Shown in pieces: positions 51,505 to 58,482 of a DNA stretch of 59,616 bases. The position numbers and the translations under genes are program-made. Position 1 is the stretch's first letter. Each line of letters begins with the position of its first letter. Origin of the DNA: Pararobbsia silviterrae. GTDB lineage: Bacteria > Pseudomonadota > Gammaproteobacteria > Burkholderiales > Burkholderiaceae. Where the stretch lies: positions 1 to 59,616 of the forward strand of contig NZ_RBZU01000008.1 of NCBI RefSeq assembly GCF_003628125.1, given 5' to 3'. The notes below the pieces were generated by a model, which saw nothing but the letters and a program-made list of their open reading frames with translations, ran no database searches and was not told the DNA's origin.

Positions 51505-52431
51505 TCAGCGAGTCAGGCTCAATTCGCCGGGTGCGCCCGCGAGCGTGCGGTCGGGACGGCAGTTGACGATCATGAGCGCGAGGGTCAGCACATACGGCGC
51601 CGCGTTGTACAGGTAGTAGCCATGCGTGACGCCGATCGCCTGCAGCGCGGGACCCAACGCGCCCGCCGCGCCGAACAGCAGCGCCGCGTAGAGGCAGCGG
51701 ATCGGTTGCCAGCGCGCGAAGATCACGAGCGCGACGGCCATGAGGCCCTGGCCGCTCGAGAGTCCCTCGTTCCAGCTGCCCGGATAGACGAGCGACAGAT
51801 ACGCACCGCCGACGCCCGCGAAAAAGCCGCCGACGGCCGTCGCCGCGATGCGGATCTTCGTGAGCGGATAGCCCATCGCGCGCGCAGTCTCGGCGTGATC
51901 GCCGACGAGCCGCAGCGTCATGCCCCAGCGCGTGCTGCGCAGTCCCCATTGCAGCGCGATCGCGAGCACGATGCCGATCACGAACAGCGGGTTGATATGC
52001 AGCGCGTTATGAAGCTGCGGCGAACTCGACCAGGCGCCGAGGTCGATCGACGTCAGCATCGGCGCTTGCGGTTCGATGAACGGCTTGCCGAGAAAGAATG
52101 CGATGCCCGTGCCGAGCAGCATCAATGCGATGCCGAACGCGATATCCGATACGCGCGGCAACGAGCACACGAGCCCATGCAGGCATCCGAACAGCAGGCC
52201 CGCGAAGCCGGCCGCGAGGACGCCGAGCCAGGGCGAGCCGAGCAGATAACTCGCTGCATACCCGGTCATCGCGCCCGATACGAGGATGCCTTCGAGGCCG
52301 AGGTTCACGCGGCCGCCTTTCTCGGTCAGACATTCGCCTAGGCTCACGAACAGATAGGGTGTGCTCACGCGGATCGCACCCGCGAACAACGAGAGCACGA
52401 GCACGACGAGCGGCGATTGCATATCAGGCAT
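51505..52431 (-). CDS. BmpA-type ABC importer permease 2 (YufQ-like)
   Basis: A 308-residue permease (BPD_transp_2) with about eight membrane segments. Hallmarks: GECLTEKGGRVNLGLEGILV and VGDHAETARAMGYPLTKIRI at the coupling loop. The ATG at 52431 has GGAG upstream and overlaps the end of permease 1 by 8 bases. Upstream in-frame sequence to 52644 lies inside permease 1 and is rejected. Confidence 0.92.
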   Translation of the reverse strand: MPDMQSPLVVLVLSLFAGAIRVSTPYLFVSLGECLTEKGGRVNLGLEGILVSGAMTGYAASYLLGSPWLGVLAAGFAGLLFGCLHGLVCSLPRVSDIAFGIALMLLGTGIAFFLGKPFIEPQAPMLTSIDLGAWSSSPQLHNALHINPLFVIGIVLAIALQWGLRSTRWGMTLRLVGDHAETARAMGYPLTKIRIAATAVGGFFAGVGGAYLSLVYPGSWNEGLSSGQGLMAVALVIFARWQPIRCLYAALLFGAAGALGPALQAIGVTHGYYLYNAAPYVLTLALMIVNCRPDRTLAGAPGELSLTR

Positions 52432-53539
52432 GAGTCTTCTCCAACTGGATCGGCATCGCCGTCGCGGCGATGGCCTGGAGCCGGATGCGCCATGCGGCGA
52501 TGCGGCCGCCGAGCGCTTCCCAGGCGAGCAGGTTCGCGAACAGCAATCCCTGCAGCACGAGCGTCGTCGCATCGGGCAGGCCGAGCCGACGCTGGAGCAG
52601 GCTGCCGCTGGCTTCGATGCCGCCGATGATGACCGCGCAGACAATGATCGCGAGCGGATTCTGGCGCGCCGCGAACGCGACGAGAATCCCGCTGTAGCCG
52701 TAGCCGGCGAGCAGCGATGCGTTCGCGCTGCCTTGTACGGCGGCGACTTCGAACATGCCGGAGAGCCCGGCCGCGCCGCCGCCGAGCGCGCACGCGAGCA
52801 GCGCGAGCCGGCTCACGGGCAGACCGACGAGCCGCGCGGCGCGCGCATTGCCGCCGACGATGCGCATCGCGAACCCGCGCGTGCTGTGACGCACGAAGAC
52901 CCATGCGGCGATGCAGGTCAGCACGCCCCAGAACAAGCCCCAATGCATTTCGAGGCCCGGCAGCGGACCGATCGTCAGCGCATCGGGAACCGGCAGCGTC
53001 GAGGGCTTGTTCAGACTCGCGGGATCGCGCAACGGACCTTCGACGAGATGCTTGAACAGCGCGATCGCGATATACGACATCAGCAAGCTGCTGATCGTCT
53101 CGTTGACGCCGCGGAACTGACGCAGCGCGCCGACCGCGCCGATCCAGACCGCGCCCGCGACGATGCCGGCAATAGCCATCAACGGCGTCGCGACGAGCCA
53201 CGAGACGCCCGAAGGCAACAGTTGCGGCACGACGGCCGCCGCGAGGCCGCCGAGCGCGAGCGCACCCTCGCCGCCGATCACGATGAGGCCGACCTGCGCG
53301 GGCAGAGCGACGCAGAGCGCGGTCAGCATGAGCGGCGCCGCGCGCAACAGCGTGCTCTGCCAGGCGAACGACGAGCCGAACGCACCCTTGAAGATCAGAC
53401 CGATCGCGTCGGTCGCCGACGCGCCCTGCAGCAGCGGAAAGATCGAGAACAGCAGCAATGTGCCCGCGAGCGCGAGAACGGTCGGCACCGCGGGCAGCAC
53501 GCCGAGGATCAAGCGCGCGGTGGTGGGGCCAGGACGCAT
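52424..53539 (-). CDS. BmpA-type ABC importer permease 1 (YufP-like)
   Basis: A 371-residue permease with about ten membrane segments and the family blocks IGGEGALALGGLAAA, RGVNETISSLLMSYIAIALF and VGGNARAARLVGLPVSRLAL. The ATG at 53539 has AAGGAG upstream; an earlier start at 53581 lacks support. It pairs with permease 2 in a heterodimer. Confidence 0.92.
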   Translation of the reverse strand: MRPGPTTARLILGVLPAVPTVLALAGTLLLFSIFPLLQGASATDAIGLIFKGAFGSSFAWQSTLLRAAPLMLTALCVALPAQVGLIVIGGEGALALGGLAAAVVPQLLPSGVSWLVATPLMAIAGIVAGAVWIGAVGALRQFRGVNETISSLLMSYIAIALFKHLVEGPLRDPASLNKPSTLPVPDALTIGPLPGLEMHWGLFWGVLTCIAAWVFVRHSTRGFAMRIVGGNARAARLVGLPVSRLALLACALGGGAAGLSGMFEVAAVQGSANASLLAGYGYSGILVAFAARQNPLAIIVCAVIIGGIEASGSLLQRRLGLPDATTLVLQGLLFANLLAWEALGGRIAAWRIRLQAIAATAMPIQLEKTHA

Positions 53540-53609
53540 GGCGACTCCTTGACGAATGGACTTCGCGACGACGCGCCGCACGCATCGCGCGGCGCCCGAT
53601 CAGGCACGA

Positions 53610-54707
53610 TCAGATCTGCCCGACGACGCCGTCGACGAGATAGTTCATGCTTTCGAGCGTGAAATCGGTCTGCACATGGGTCGTGCCGCTCGCGATCGCG
53701 ATGCCGCCCTTGTTGTCCTTGAGCGGGCCCTTGAAGATCACGAAGTCGCCCGCGATCATCTTCGCCTTGATCGCATCGGCGCTTGCCTTCGCGTCCGCGC
53801 TGACCTTCGCTCCGTACGGCGACATCTTGACGAAGCCTTCCTTGAGGCCCCCGCGCAGGACGTTCGGTTGCGGCTGGCCCGATTGCGCATCGGCGACCAG
53901 TTCCTTGTACGGCGTCGCCCAGTCCCATTCGGCGCCGGTCAGATACCCGTTGGGCGCAAGCACGGCCTGGCTCGCGTGATAACCGCAGCTCATCACGCCG
54001 CGTTTCTCGGCGGTTTCGATGACGACCTTCGGACCGTCGACATGGCAGGTCAGCACATCGCACCCTTGATCGACGAGGCTGTTCGTCGCTTCGGCTTCCT
54101 TGACCGGCATCGACCAGTCGCCCGTGAAAATCACGTGTGTCGTGATCGACGGGTCGACGGATTGCGCGCCGAGCGTGAACGAGTTGATATTGCGCAGGAC
54201 CTGGGGAATCGGTTTGGCTGCGACGAAGCCGAGTTTCTTGGTCTTGCTCGCATGGCCCGCGACGACGCCGTTCAGATACTGGCATTCGTCGATATAGCCG
54301 AAATAGCTCGCGATATTCGACGGATTGCCCTGTTTCCACAGGCCGCCGCAATGCGCGAAGCGCACGTTCGGATACTTCGCGGCCATCTTGAGCACGTGCG
54401 GATCGAAATAGCCGAACGACGTCGCGAAGATCAGTGTCGCGCCGTCCTGCTCGATCATGGCTTCCATCGTTTTCTGAACTGCAATCGTCTCGGGCACATT
54501 TTCTTCCTCGACGACCTTGACGCCCGGCAGCTTCTTGATGACGTTCGCGGCGGCGGCCTGCGCCTGGTTGTAGCCGTAGTCGCTGCGCGCGCCGACGTAG
54601 ATCACGCCGACCGTCAGCGGCGTTGCGGCGAATAACGACTCGAACGGCAGGGCCGTTCCGAGCGTCAACCATCCTGCTTGCTTGAGGAAATTGCGGCGAT
54701 TCGTCAT
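53610..54707 (-). CDS. BMP-family substrate-binding protein with Tat signal
   Basis: A 365-residue binding protein of the BmpA/PnrA family, known in several bacteria to bind purine nucleosides, though some members bind other ligands. The N-terminus MTNRRNFLKQAGWLTLGTAL carries a twin-arginine motif (NRRNFLK), so export is predicted through the Tat system, whereas BmpA proteins are more often Sec-exported lipoproteins. The mature chain has VGVIYVGARSDYGYNQAQA, IFATSFGYFDPHVLK and VDQGCDVLTCHVDGP. It is first in the minus-strand operon, 70 bases before permease 1. A GntR-type palindrome lies 120 bases upstream of its start. Confidence 0.9.
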   Translation of the reverse strand: MTNRRNFLKQAGWLTLGTALPFESLFAATPLTVGVIYVGARSDYGYNQAQAAAANVIKKLPGVKVVEEENVPETIAVQKTMEAMIEQDGATLIFATSFGYFDPHVLKMAAKYPNVRFAHCGGLWKQGNPSNIASYFGYIDECQYLNGVVAGHASKTKKLGFVAAKPIPQVLRNINSFTLGAQSVDPSITTHVIFTGDWSMPVKEAEATNSLVDQGCDVLTCHVDGPKVVIETAEKRGVMSCGYHASQAVLAPNGYLTGAEWDWATPYKELVADAQSGQPQPNVLRGGLKEGFVKMSPYGAKVSADAKASADAIKAKMIAGDFVIFKGPLKDNKGGIAIASGTTHVQTDFTLESMNYLVDGVVGQI

Positions 54708-54826
54708 GGCGAGATCCGTATGGTCAGTGAGTGGGGAACGGGTGCGACGGGTCCGCGGACGACGGCTTGCGAATCGCGGGCACGACACGATCCACGGCGC
54801 GCGCGAGGCGTGCACCGATGCGTTCA

Positions 54827-54842
54827 ATCTTGAATACAAGAT
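54827..54842. promoter_or_regulatory. FadR/GntR-type operator
   Basis: ATCTTG-AATA-CAAGAT is a palindrome with perfect 6-bp arms. Its core CTTGAATACAAG differs by one base from CTTGTATACAAG, the symmetric site type bound by several FCD-domain GntR regulators. It sits 120 bases before the binding-protein ATG, between two FadR-type regulator genes. Confidence 0.55.
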
Positions 54843-55281
54843 GCGACGCTCAAAGCACAACGAATGCCAACCCGCGCGCCGATCGCGCCGACTAGGTCTG
54901 TCCGCGTTGTCCGGCGCGCCTTTGCGCGTGTTCGGGGCGTGTCGCACTGCGGAGACGGACGCGCAAGCGTCAGGCGGCGCGTGATGGATGGTTGTGCATC
55001 GATCCCCAGAACAGGGCGTCGATGAGCGGCGATGGACAGCGATGCGGGTGCGAACCGATCGGTCAGTCAGGGTCGGATCACGTCGCTTGCGATCGAGACG
55101 CCGGAATCGTGTCTGTGACGCATACGATTCGCGGAAGAATCATAAGCGTGCTTAATGAATCAGTGAGTGACGGTGCCGGAGTCTGGAGGAGGGAGACGGG
55201 AGATGCGTGTGCAGGGAGCTCGGCTTATGCGTCGGAATCGATTCCGGCGTCGCGCGGAAGGAAGAGGCAGGGTGTGCGGAC

Positions 55282-55329
55282 GAGGCGCGAAATAAGGCGT
55301 AAAACAAACCGCAAAACGAGGCGTAAAGC
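55282..55329. repeat. four degenerate 12-bp tandem repeats
   Basis: GAGGCGCGAAAT, AAGGCGTAAAAC, AAACCGCAAAAC and GAGGCGTAAAGC follow one another without gaps, just beyond the stop of the GntR gene at 55348. No coding or regulatory role is evident. Confidence 0.5.
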
Positions 55330-55347
55330 GCGCCGGACGCGACCGCG

Positions 55348-56082
55348 TCAGCGGTTCGCGATCAGATATTCGACGTCGTCGGCCATATGCGAGAGCAGCG
55401 TGCGCATCGCGAGTTCGGCGGTATCCGCATTGCGTTCGAGGATCGCGTCGACGACCTTGCGGTGCGCGTCGATGACCTGATCGCGCATCAGGGGCAAGGC
55501 GCGCTGGGCTTTCGTGACGAGCGACAGCGCGGCGCGCACGATCGGCGCCATCTGATCGAAGAAGCGGTTGTTGCTCGCCTTGAGGATCGCCATGTGCAGT
55601 TGCTCGTCGAGCACCATGAACTGCGGATCGTCGATCGAGCACTGCGAGTAGATCGCATACGCTTCGCGAATCAGGTTGAGACCCTCTTCGGTCGCGCGTT
55701 CGGCCGCGAGCCGCGCGGCGCGGACCTCGATCTCGATCCGGAAGTCGACGAGATCGCGCATGAACGCGTCTTCGGGCGTGCGCAGGAAGCGCCACTCGAC
55801 GACGTCGCGATTGAGCACCTGCCATTCGCGCATCGGGCGCGCGCGCGTGCCGGTTTTGGTCCTGACGTCGAGCATGCCGCGCGACACGAGCATCGAAAGC
55901 GCTTCGCGCATGACCGTTCGGCTGACATCGAAGTCGCGTGCGAGTTCGTCCTGCGTCGGTAGGGTCTCGCCCGAGTAGAGACCCGAGACAATGTTGCGTG
56001 CTAGCCGCTGAACGGTCTGTTCGACGAGCGAGGCGGGCCGTTCGACGCGGTGCGTTGAAGGCGCTTCGGAGTACGGAGTCAT
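55348..56082 (-). CDS. FadR/FCD-type GntR regulator 2
   Basis: A 244-residue regulator: winged helix at about 20-80 (LPTQDELARDFDVSRTVMRE, ALSMLVSRGMLDV), then an FCD ligand domain with the expected residues (DFRIEIEVRAARLAAERA, DEQLHMAILKASNN, HRKVVDAI). Close in style to sugar-acid and galactonate-type repressors (DgoR-like), which differs from regulator 1. It precedes the BMP importer operon on the same strand, and a palindrome (56091-56104) abuts its start, suggesting autoregulation. Confidence 0.9.
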   Translation of the reverse strand: MTPYSEAPSTHRVERPASLVEQTVQRLARNIVSGLYSGETLPTQDELARDFDVSRTVMREALSMLVSRGMLDVRTKTGTRARPMREWQVLNRDVVEWRFLRTPEDAFMRDLVDFRIEIEVRAARLAAERATEEGLNLIREAYAIYSQCSIDDPQFMVLDEQLHMAILKASNNRFFDQMAPIVRAALSLVTKAQRALPLMRDQVIDAHRKVVDAILERNADTAELAMRTLLSHMADDVEYLIANR

Positions 56083-56090
56083 TGTTTAAA

Positions 56091-56104
56091 CGATCACTAA
56101 ATTC
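56091..56104. promoter_or_regulatory. palindrome before GntR gene 2, candidate autoregulatory operator
   Basis: ATTGTTTAAACGAT is symmetric at 12 of 14 positions around GTTTAAAC, 8 bases upstream of the GntR start codon. Confidence 0.4.
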
Positions 56105-56303
56105 GAGCGATGCAATGCAGTCTCGCTTAAGGCGATGCCAACTGTGTTCCCCATGGCGTCCATTCAATCGTGCGCGCCAGCGGTCGTCAACGCTCCTGAG
56201 CCTTAGAAGGGTAAACGCCCGACTTGAACGATCCGGGATCGTGTTGTTCGAGAACCCGCCGGATTGTGCATGTCACGAGTATCGTGCGCAAGGTGTTTGC
56301 GCA

Positions 56304-57290
56304 CTAGGTGCCGGCGCGCGACATTCTCCGCCATTGCCCCGGCGGCATTCCGTATCGATGTGTAAACACGCGACTGAAATGCGCCGCGTTGGCGAACCCG
56401 CACCGGTACGCGAGCGCCGCGATGCTCATCCGCGCCAGCCGCGCGTCTTCGAGCTGCATGCGTCCGAGTTCGAGGCGCTTGTCGAGCACGTAATGCGAGA
56501 AACGCAGTTGCCGCTCGGCGAATAAAGCGTAAACGGACCGAGTGGACAGGTTCAGCGCGCGCGCGCAACTCGCGGGCGACAGTTCGGTCTGCGAGAGCTG
56601 CGCGTCGATATGCGCAACGAGCGTTTGCCAGCGCCGCTCCGTCGCGAGCCGTCGTGGCGCGGCGGGAAGCGCCGGCGCGCGCGTCACGCAATACGTCGTC
56701 GCGAGCAACATCAGCAGCGATTGTTCGAGCGCCGCGACCGGCTCGAACGACGCTTCGAAGAAGCATGGCACGAGCTGTTCGACAAATGTGTGAACGACGC
56801 GCGCGAATCGCGAATCGTGCGCGCACACGCGCGGACCGATCGCGCCGATGATGCCCATCTGTCCGTCGAGCCGCTCGCGCGGCACGCGCAGCGCGACGAG
56901 GCGCGCGGCTTCGTCGAACCGCACGCTCGACGGCCGCGCCGTGCTCCGGAACGAAATGTCGCCGGGCCCGAAACGCAGGCGTACGCCGTCCTGTTCGATC
57001 TCGCCGATGCCGTCGAGCACGATATGAATCAACAGGCCTTCCTGCTTGTCGCGCGGCAGATGATCGTGCCGATGCACGATCTCCTGGGGCGCGACCGACA
57101 GAAACGCGATCGCGCCGCCGCCGAGCAGGCGCGAAACGCCGAGCTCGCCGATCGCTAGCGCGGTCGATGTCTGCACGTGACCCGGCAGCATCGAATCGGT
57201 CAACAAAGACTGCCAACTCGCGAGGTCGGTCGAGCGCTCGCGCAGATACTCGGGTAATCCGGGTACGACGTTCGTATCGGATTCAGCCAT
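56304..57290 (-). CDS. AraC-family transcriptional regulator
   Basis: A 328-residue regulator: an N-terminal AraC_binding_2-type sensing domain (about 40-200, with QEIVHRHDHLPRDKQEGLLI) and a C-terminal double helix-turn-helix (LSPASCARALNLSTRSVYAL, then MSIAALAYRCGFANAAHFSR, followed by YGMPPGQWRR). GGGGGA 6 bases upstream supports the ATG at 57290; a TTG at 57326 is the alternative. It is divergent from the diiron-enzyme gene at 57520, and the shared region has paired direct repeats that could be its binding sites. Confidence 0.9.
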   Translation of the reverse strand: MAESDTNVVPGLPEYLRERSTDLASWQSLLTDSMLPGHVQTSTALAIGELGVSRLLGGGAIAFLSVAPQEIVHRHDHLPRDKQEGLLIHIVLDGIGEIEQDGVRLRFGPGDISFRSTARPSSVRFDEAARLVALRVPRERLDGQMGIIGAIGPRVCAHDSRFARVVHTFVEQLVPCFFEASFEPVAALEQSLLMLLATTYCVTRAPALPAAPRRLATERRWQTLVAHIDAQLSQTELSPASCARALNLSTRSVYALFAERQLRFSHYVLDKRLELGRMQLEDARLARMSIAALAYRCGFANAAHFSRVFTHRYGMPPGQWRRMSRAGT

Positions 57291-57320
57291 CGGATTCCCC
57301 CGAAATTCAGCCTCTCCCGA

Positions 57321-57341
57321 TTTCAAACGGATGGCGAATGG
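57321..57341. promoter_or_regulatory. AraC-type binding repeat, copy 1
   Basis: TTTCAAACGG-N6-AATG occurs here and again exactly 100 bases later (57421). AraC-family proteins bind pairs of direct repeats of about this length. Assignment to the neighbouring AraC protein is inference. Confidence 0.45.
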
Positions 57342-57361
57342 GTTTCAGCGTCAGAAAACAA

Positions 57362-57381
57362 TTGCCTGCACGCTCAGGCAA
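57362..57381. promoter_or_regulatory. 7-bp inverted repeat between the AraC repeats
   Basis: TTGCCTG-CACGCT-CAGGCAA has perfect arms and lies between the two direct repeats in the divergent region. It may bind a second regulator or form a leader hairpin. Confidence 0.4.
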
Positions 57382-57420
57382 ATCAGGGTGCAACGGAATA
57401 GATAAGCTGGAACTGAACAC

Positions 57421-57441
57421 TTTCAAACGGCGGTTTAATGC
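57421..57441. promoter_or_regulatory. AraC-type binding repeat, copy 2
   Basis: Second copy of TTTCAAACGG-N6-AATG, 79 bases before the start codon of the diiron-enzyme gene, a usual distance for an activator site. Confidence 0.45.
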
Positions 57442-57519
57442 CGATTTGCAAGCATTGTTCCATGGCCGCCGGATTTTTTTTGGCCCGGCATTACTGATTC
57501 GCTTTTCGAGGAGAAGATT

Positions 57520-58350
57520 TTGACTACCCTTGCCCTGAACCGGCCGTCAGATATCGAAATGCGCGCTGCCGCGTCCGCCGCGTCGGCGTCCACCGCGGCT
57601 CCCGCGGCCGGCCCGGCGCTCCCGGCCAACACGCTCGCCCTGTTGAAACTGCGTGAGGAATTGATTACGCGCCATCCGGTCAATGCATTGATGCGTGAGA
57701 GCCCGCGGGCGCTGCTTCAATTTTTCGAGCTCTATGGACATTTTGCTTACGGATTCGCCCCGTTTGTTTGCACGCTATTTACCGCGCTTAAAGGCCAGCG
57801 TGCGAAAGCGTTCATTTATGACAATCTGCTCGATGAAATGGGCTGCGTCGACGGACAGGCCACGGCATGGGACAACCAGCACGGCGAGCTGTATCGCCGG
57901 TTTCTGACCACGCTGCGCCGGACCGAGGTCTATCGCGCGCATCTGAGCGAGGCCGATACGGCTGCGCTCGACGCGGCGTCGCAACGTCTTTCGCAGCAGG
58001 CCTACGGCACGTACTACGCGCTGGTCGCCGAAGGACATGACGCGCAGAGCATCGGCGCGTTTTCGGGTGTCGAAGGCTGGGTTGCCGCGGAGTATCCGTT
58101 CTGGCGCGAATGCCTCGCGACGCTCGGCAGCGAGATGCGTTTCGTCGATACGCGCACGATCGAGATCCATTGCGAAGCCGACGTCGAACATGCACGCGTG
58201 CTCGACGAGCTGATCGGCGAATACGCGGCCGGCGACCGGGCGGCCGATGTGCATCGCGGCTTGCTGCGCGGTATCGAGATCTCGCAGACGCTGTTTGCGG
58301 GCATGCAGGAGGAAATGGCGGGCAGCGGCGCGCTCGCGTTCGCCGACTGA
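57520..58350 (+). CDS. heme-oxygenase-like diiron enzyme (iron-containing redox enzyme family)
   Basis: A 276-residue all-helical protein. The first 35 residues are Ala-rich and disordered. The core (about 45-265) fits the heme-oxygenase-like fold of the iron-containing redox enzyme/CADD group: HPVNALMRESPRALLQFFEL, then FIYDNLLDEMG with Glu106, GWVAAEYPFW, and TIEIHCEADVEHARVLDELI with His217, Asp221, Glu223 and His224 as likely iron ligands. Relatives cleave or oxidise fatty acids and amino acids (UndA, BesC, SznF); the substrate here is unknown. The TTG at 57520 is chosen because GAGGAG (57508-57513) is 6 bases upstream. A strong hairpin follows the stop, so it is a single-gene unit under the divergent AraC regulator. 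Confidence 0.78.
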   Translation: MTTLALNRPSDIEMRAAASAASASTAAPAAGPALPANTLALLKLREELITRHPVNALMRESPRALLQFFELYGHFAYGFAPFVCTLFTALKGQRAKAFIYDNLLDEMGCVDGQATAWDNQHGELYRRFLTTLRRTEVYRAHLSEADTAALDAASQRLSQQAYGTYYALVAEGHDAQSIGAFSGVEGWVAAEYPFWRECLATLGSEMRFVDTRTIEIHCEADVEHARVLDELIGEYAAGDRAADVHRGLLRGIEISQTLFAGMQEEMAGSGALAFAD

Positions 58351-58380
58351 CGTACTGACGCTGACGTACGCGGCGGGTTT

Positions 58381-58420
58381 CCGCGGGCTCACGGTCGCTG
58401 TGCGACGCGTGGGCCCGCGG
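58381..58420 (+). terminator. long hairpin after the diiron-enzyme gene
   Basis: CCGCGGGCTCACG (58381-58393) pairs with CGTGGGCCCGCGG (58408-58420), with one G-U pair in RNA. An inner stem GTCGC-TGT-GCGAC extends it to about 18 pairs with one bulge. It lies 30 bases after the stop codon. No T-run follows, so it may act as an RNA end-protecting structure as well as a terminator. Confidence 0.6.
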
Positions 58421-58482
58421 TCGTCATACTGATGTCCGAAAATGGCCAGACAAGCCCGGGCGACTGGCCTAGAGTGGCGTCC

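Larger units (their letters stand above)
54708..55347. other. upstream region of the BMP importer operon
   Basis: About 640 bases with no convincing gene. It contains the operon's promoter region with a GntR-type palindrome at 54827-54842 and a degenerate 12-bp tandem repeat at 55282-55329. Long plus-strand frames here are arginine-rich chance frames. Confidence 0.45.

Noticed and set aside
49806-51566. 586-codon plus-strand open frame opposite the BmpA-type ATPase
   Set aside because: Shadow frame; the minus strand carries both ATP-binding domains.
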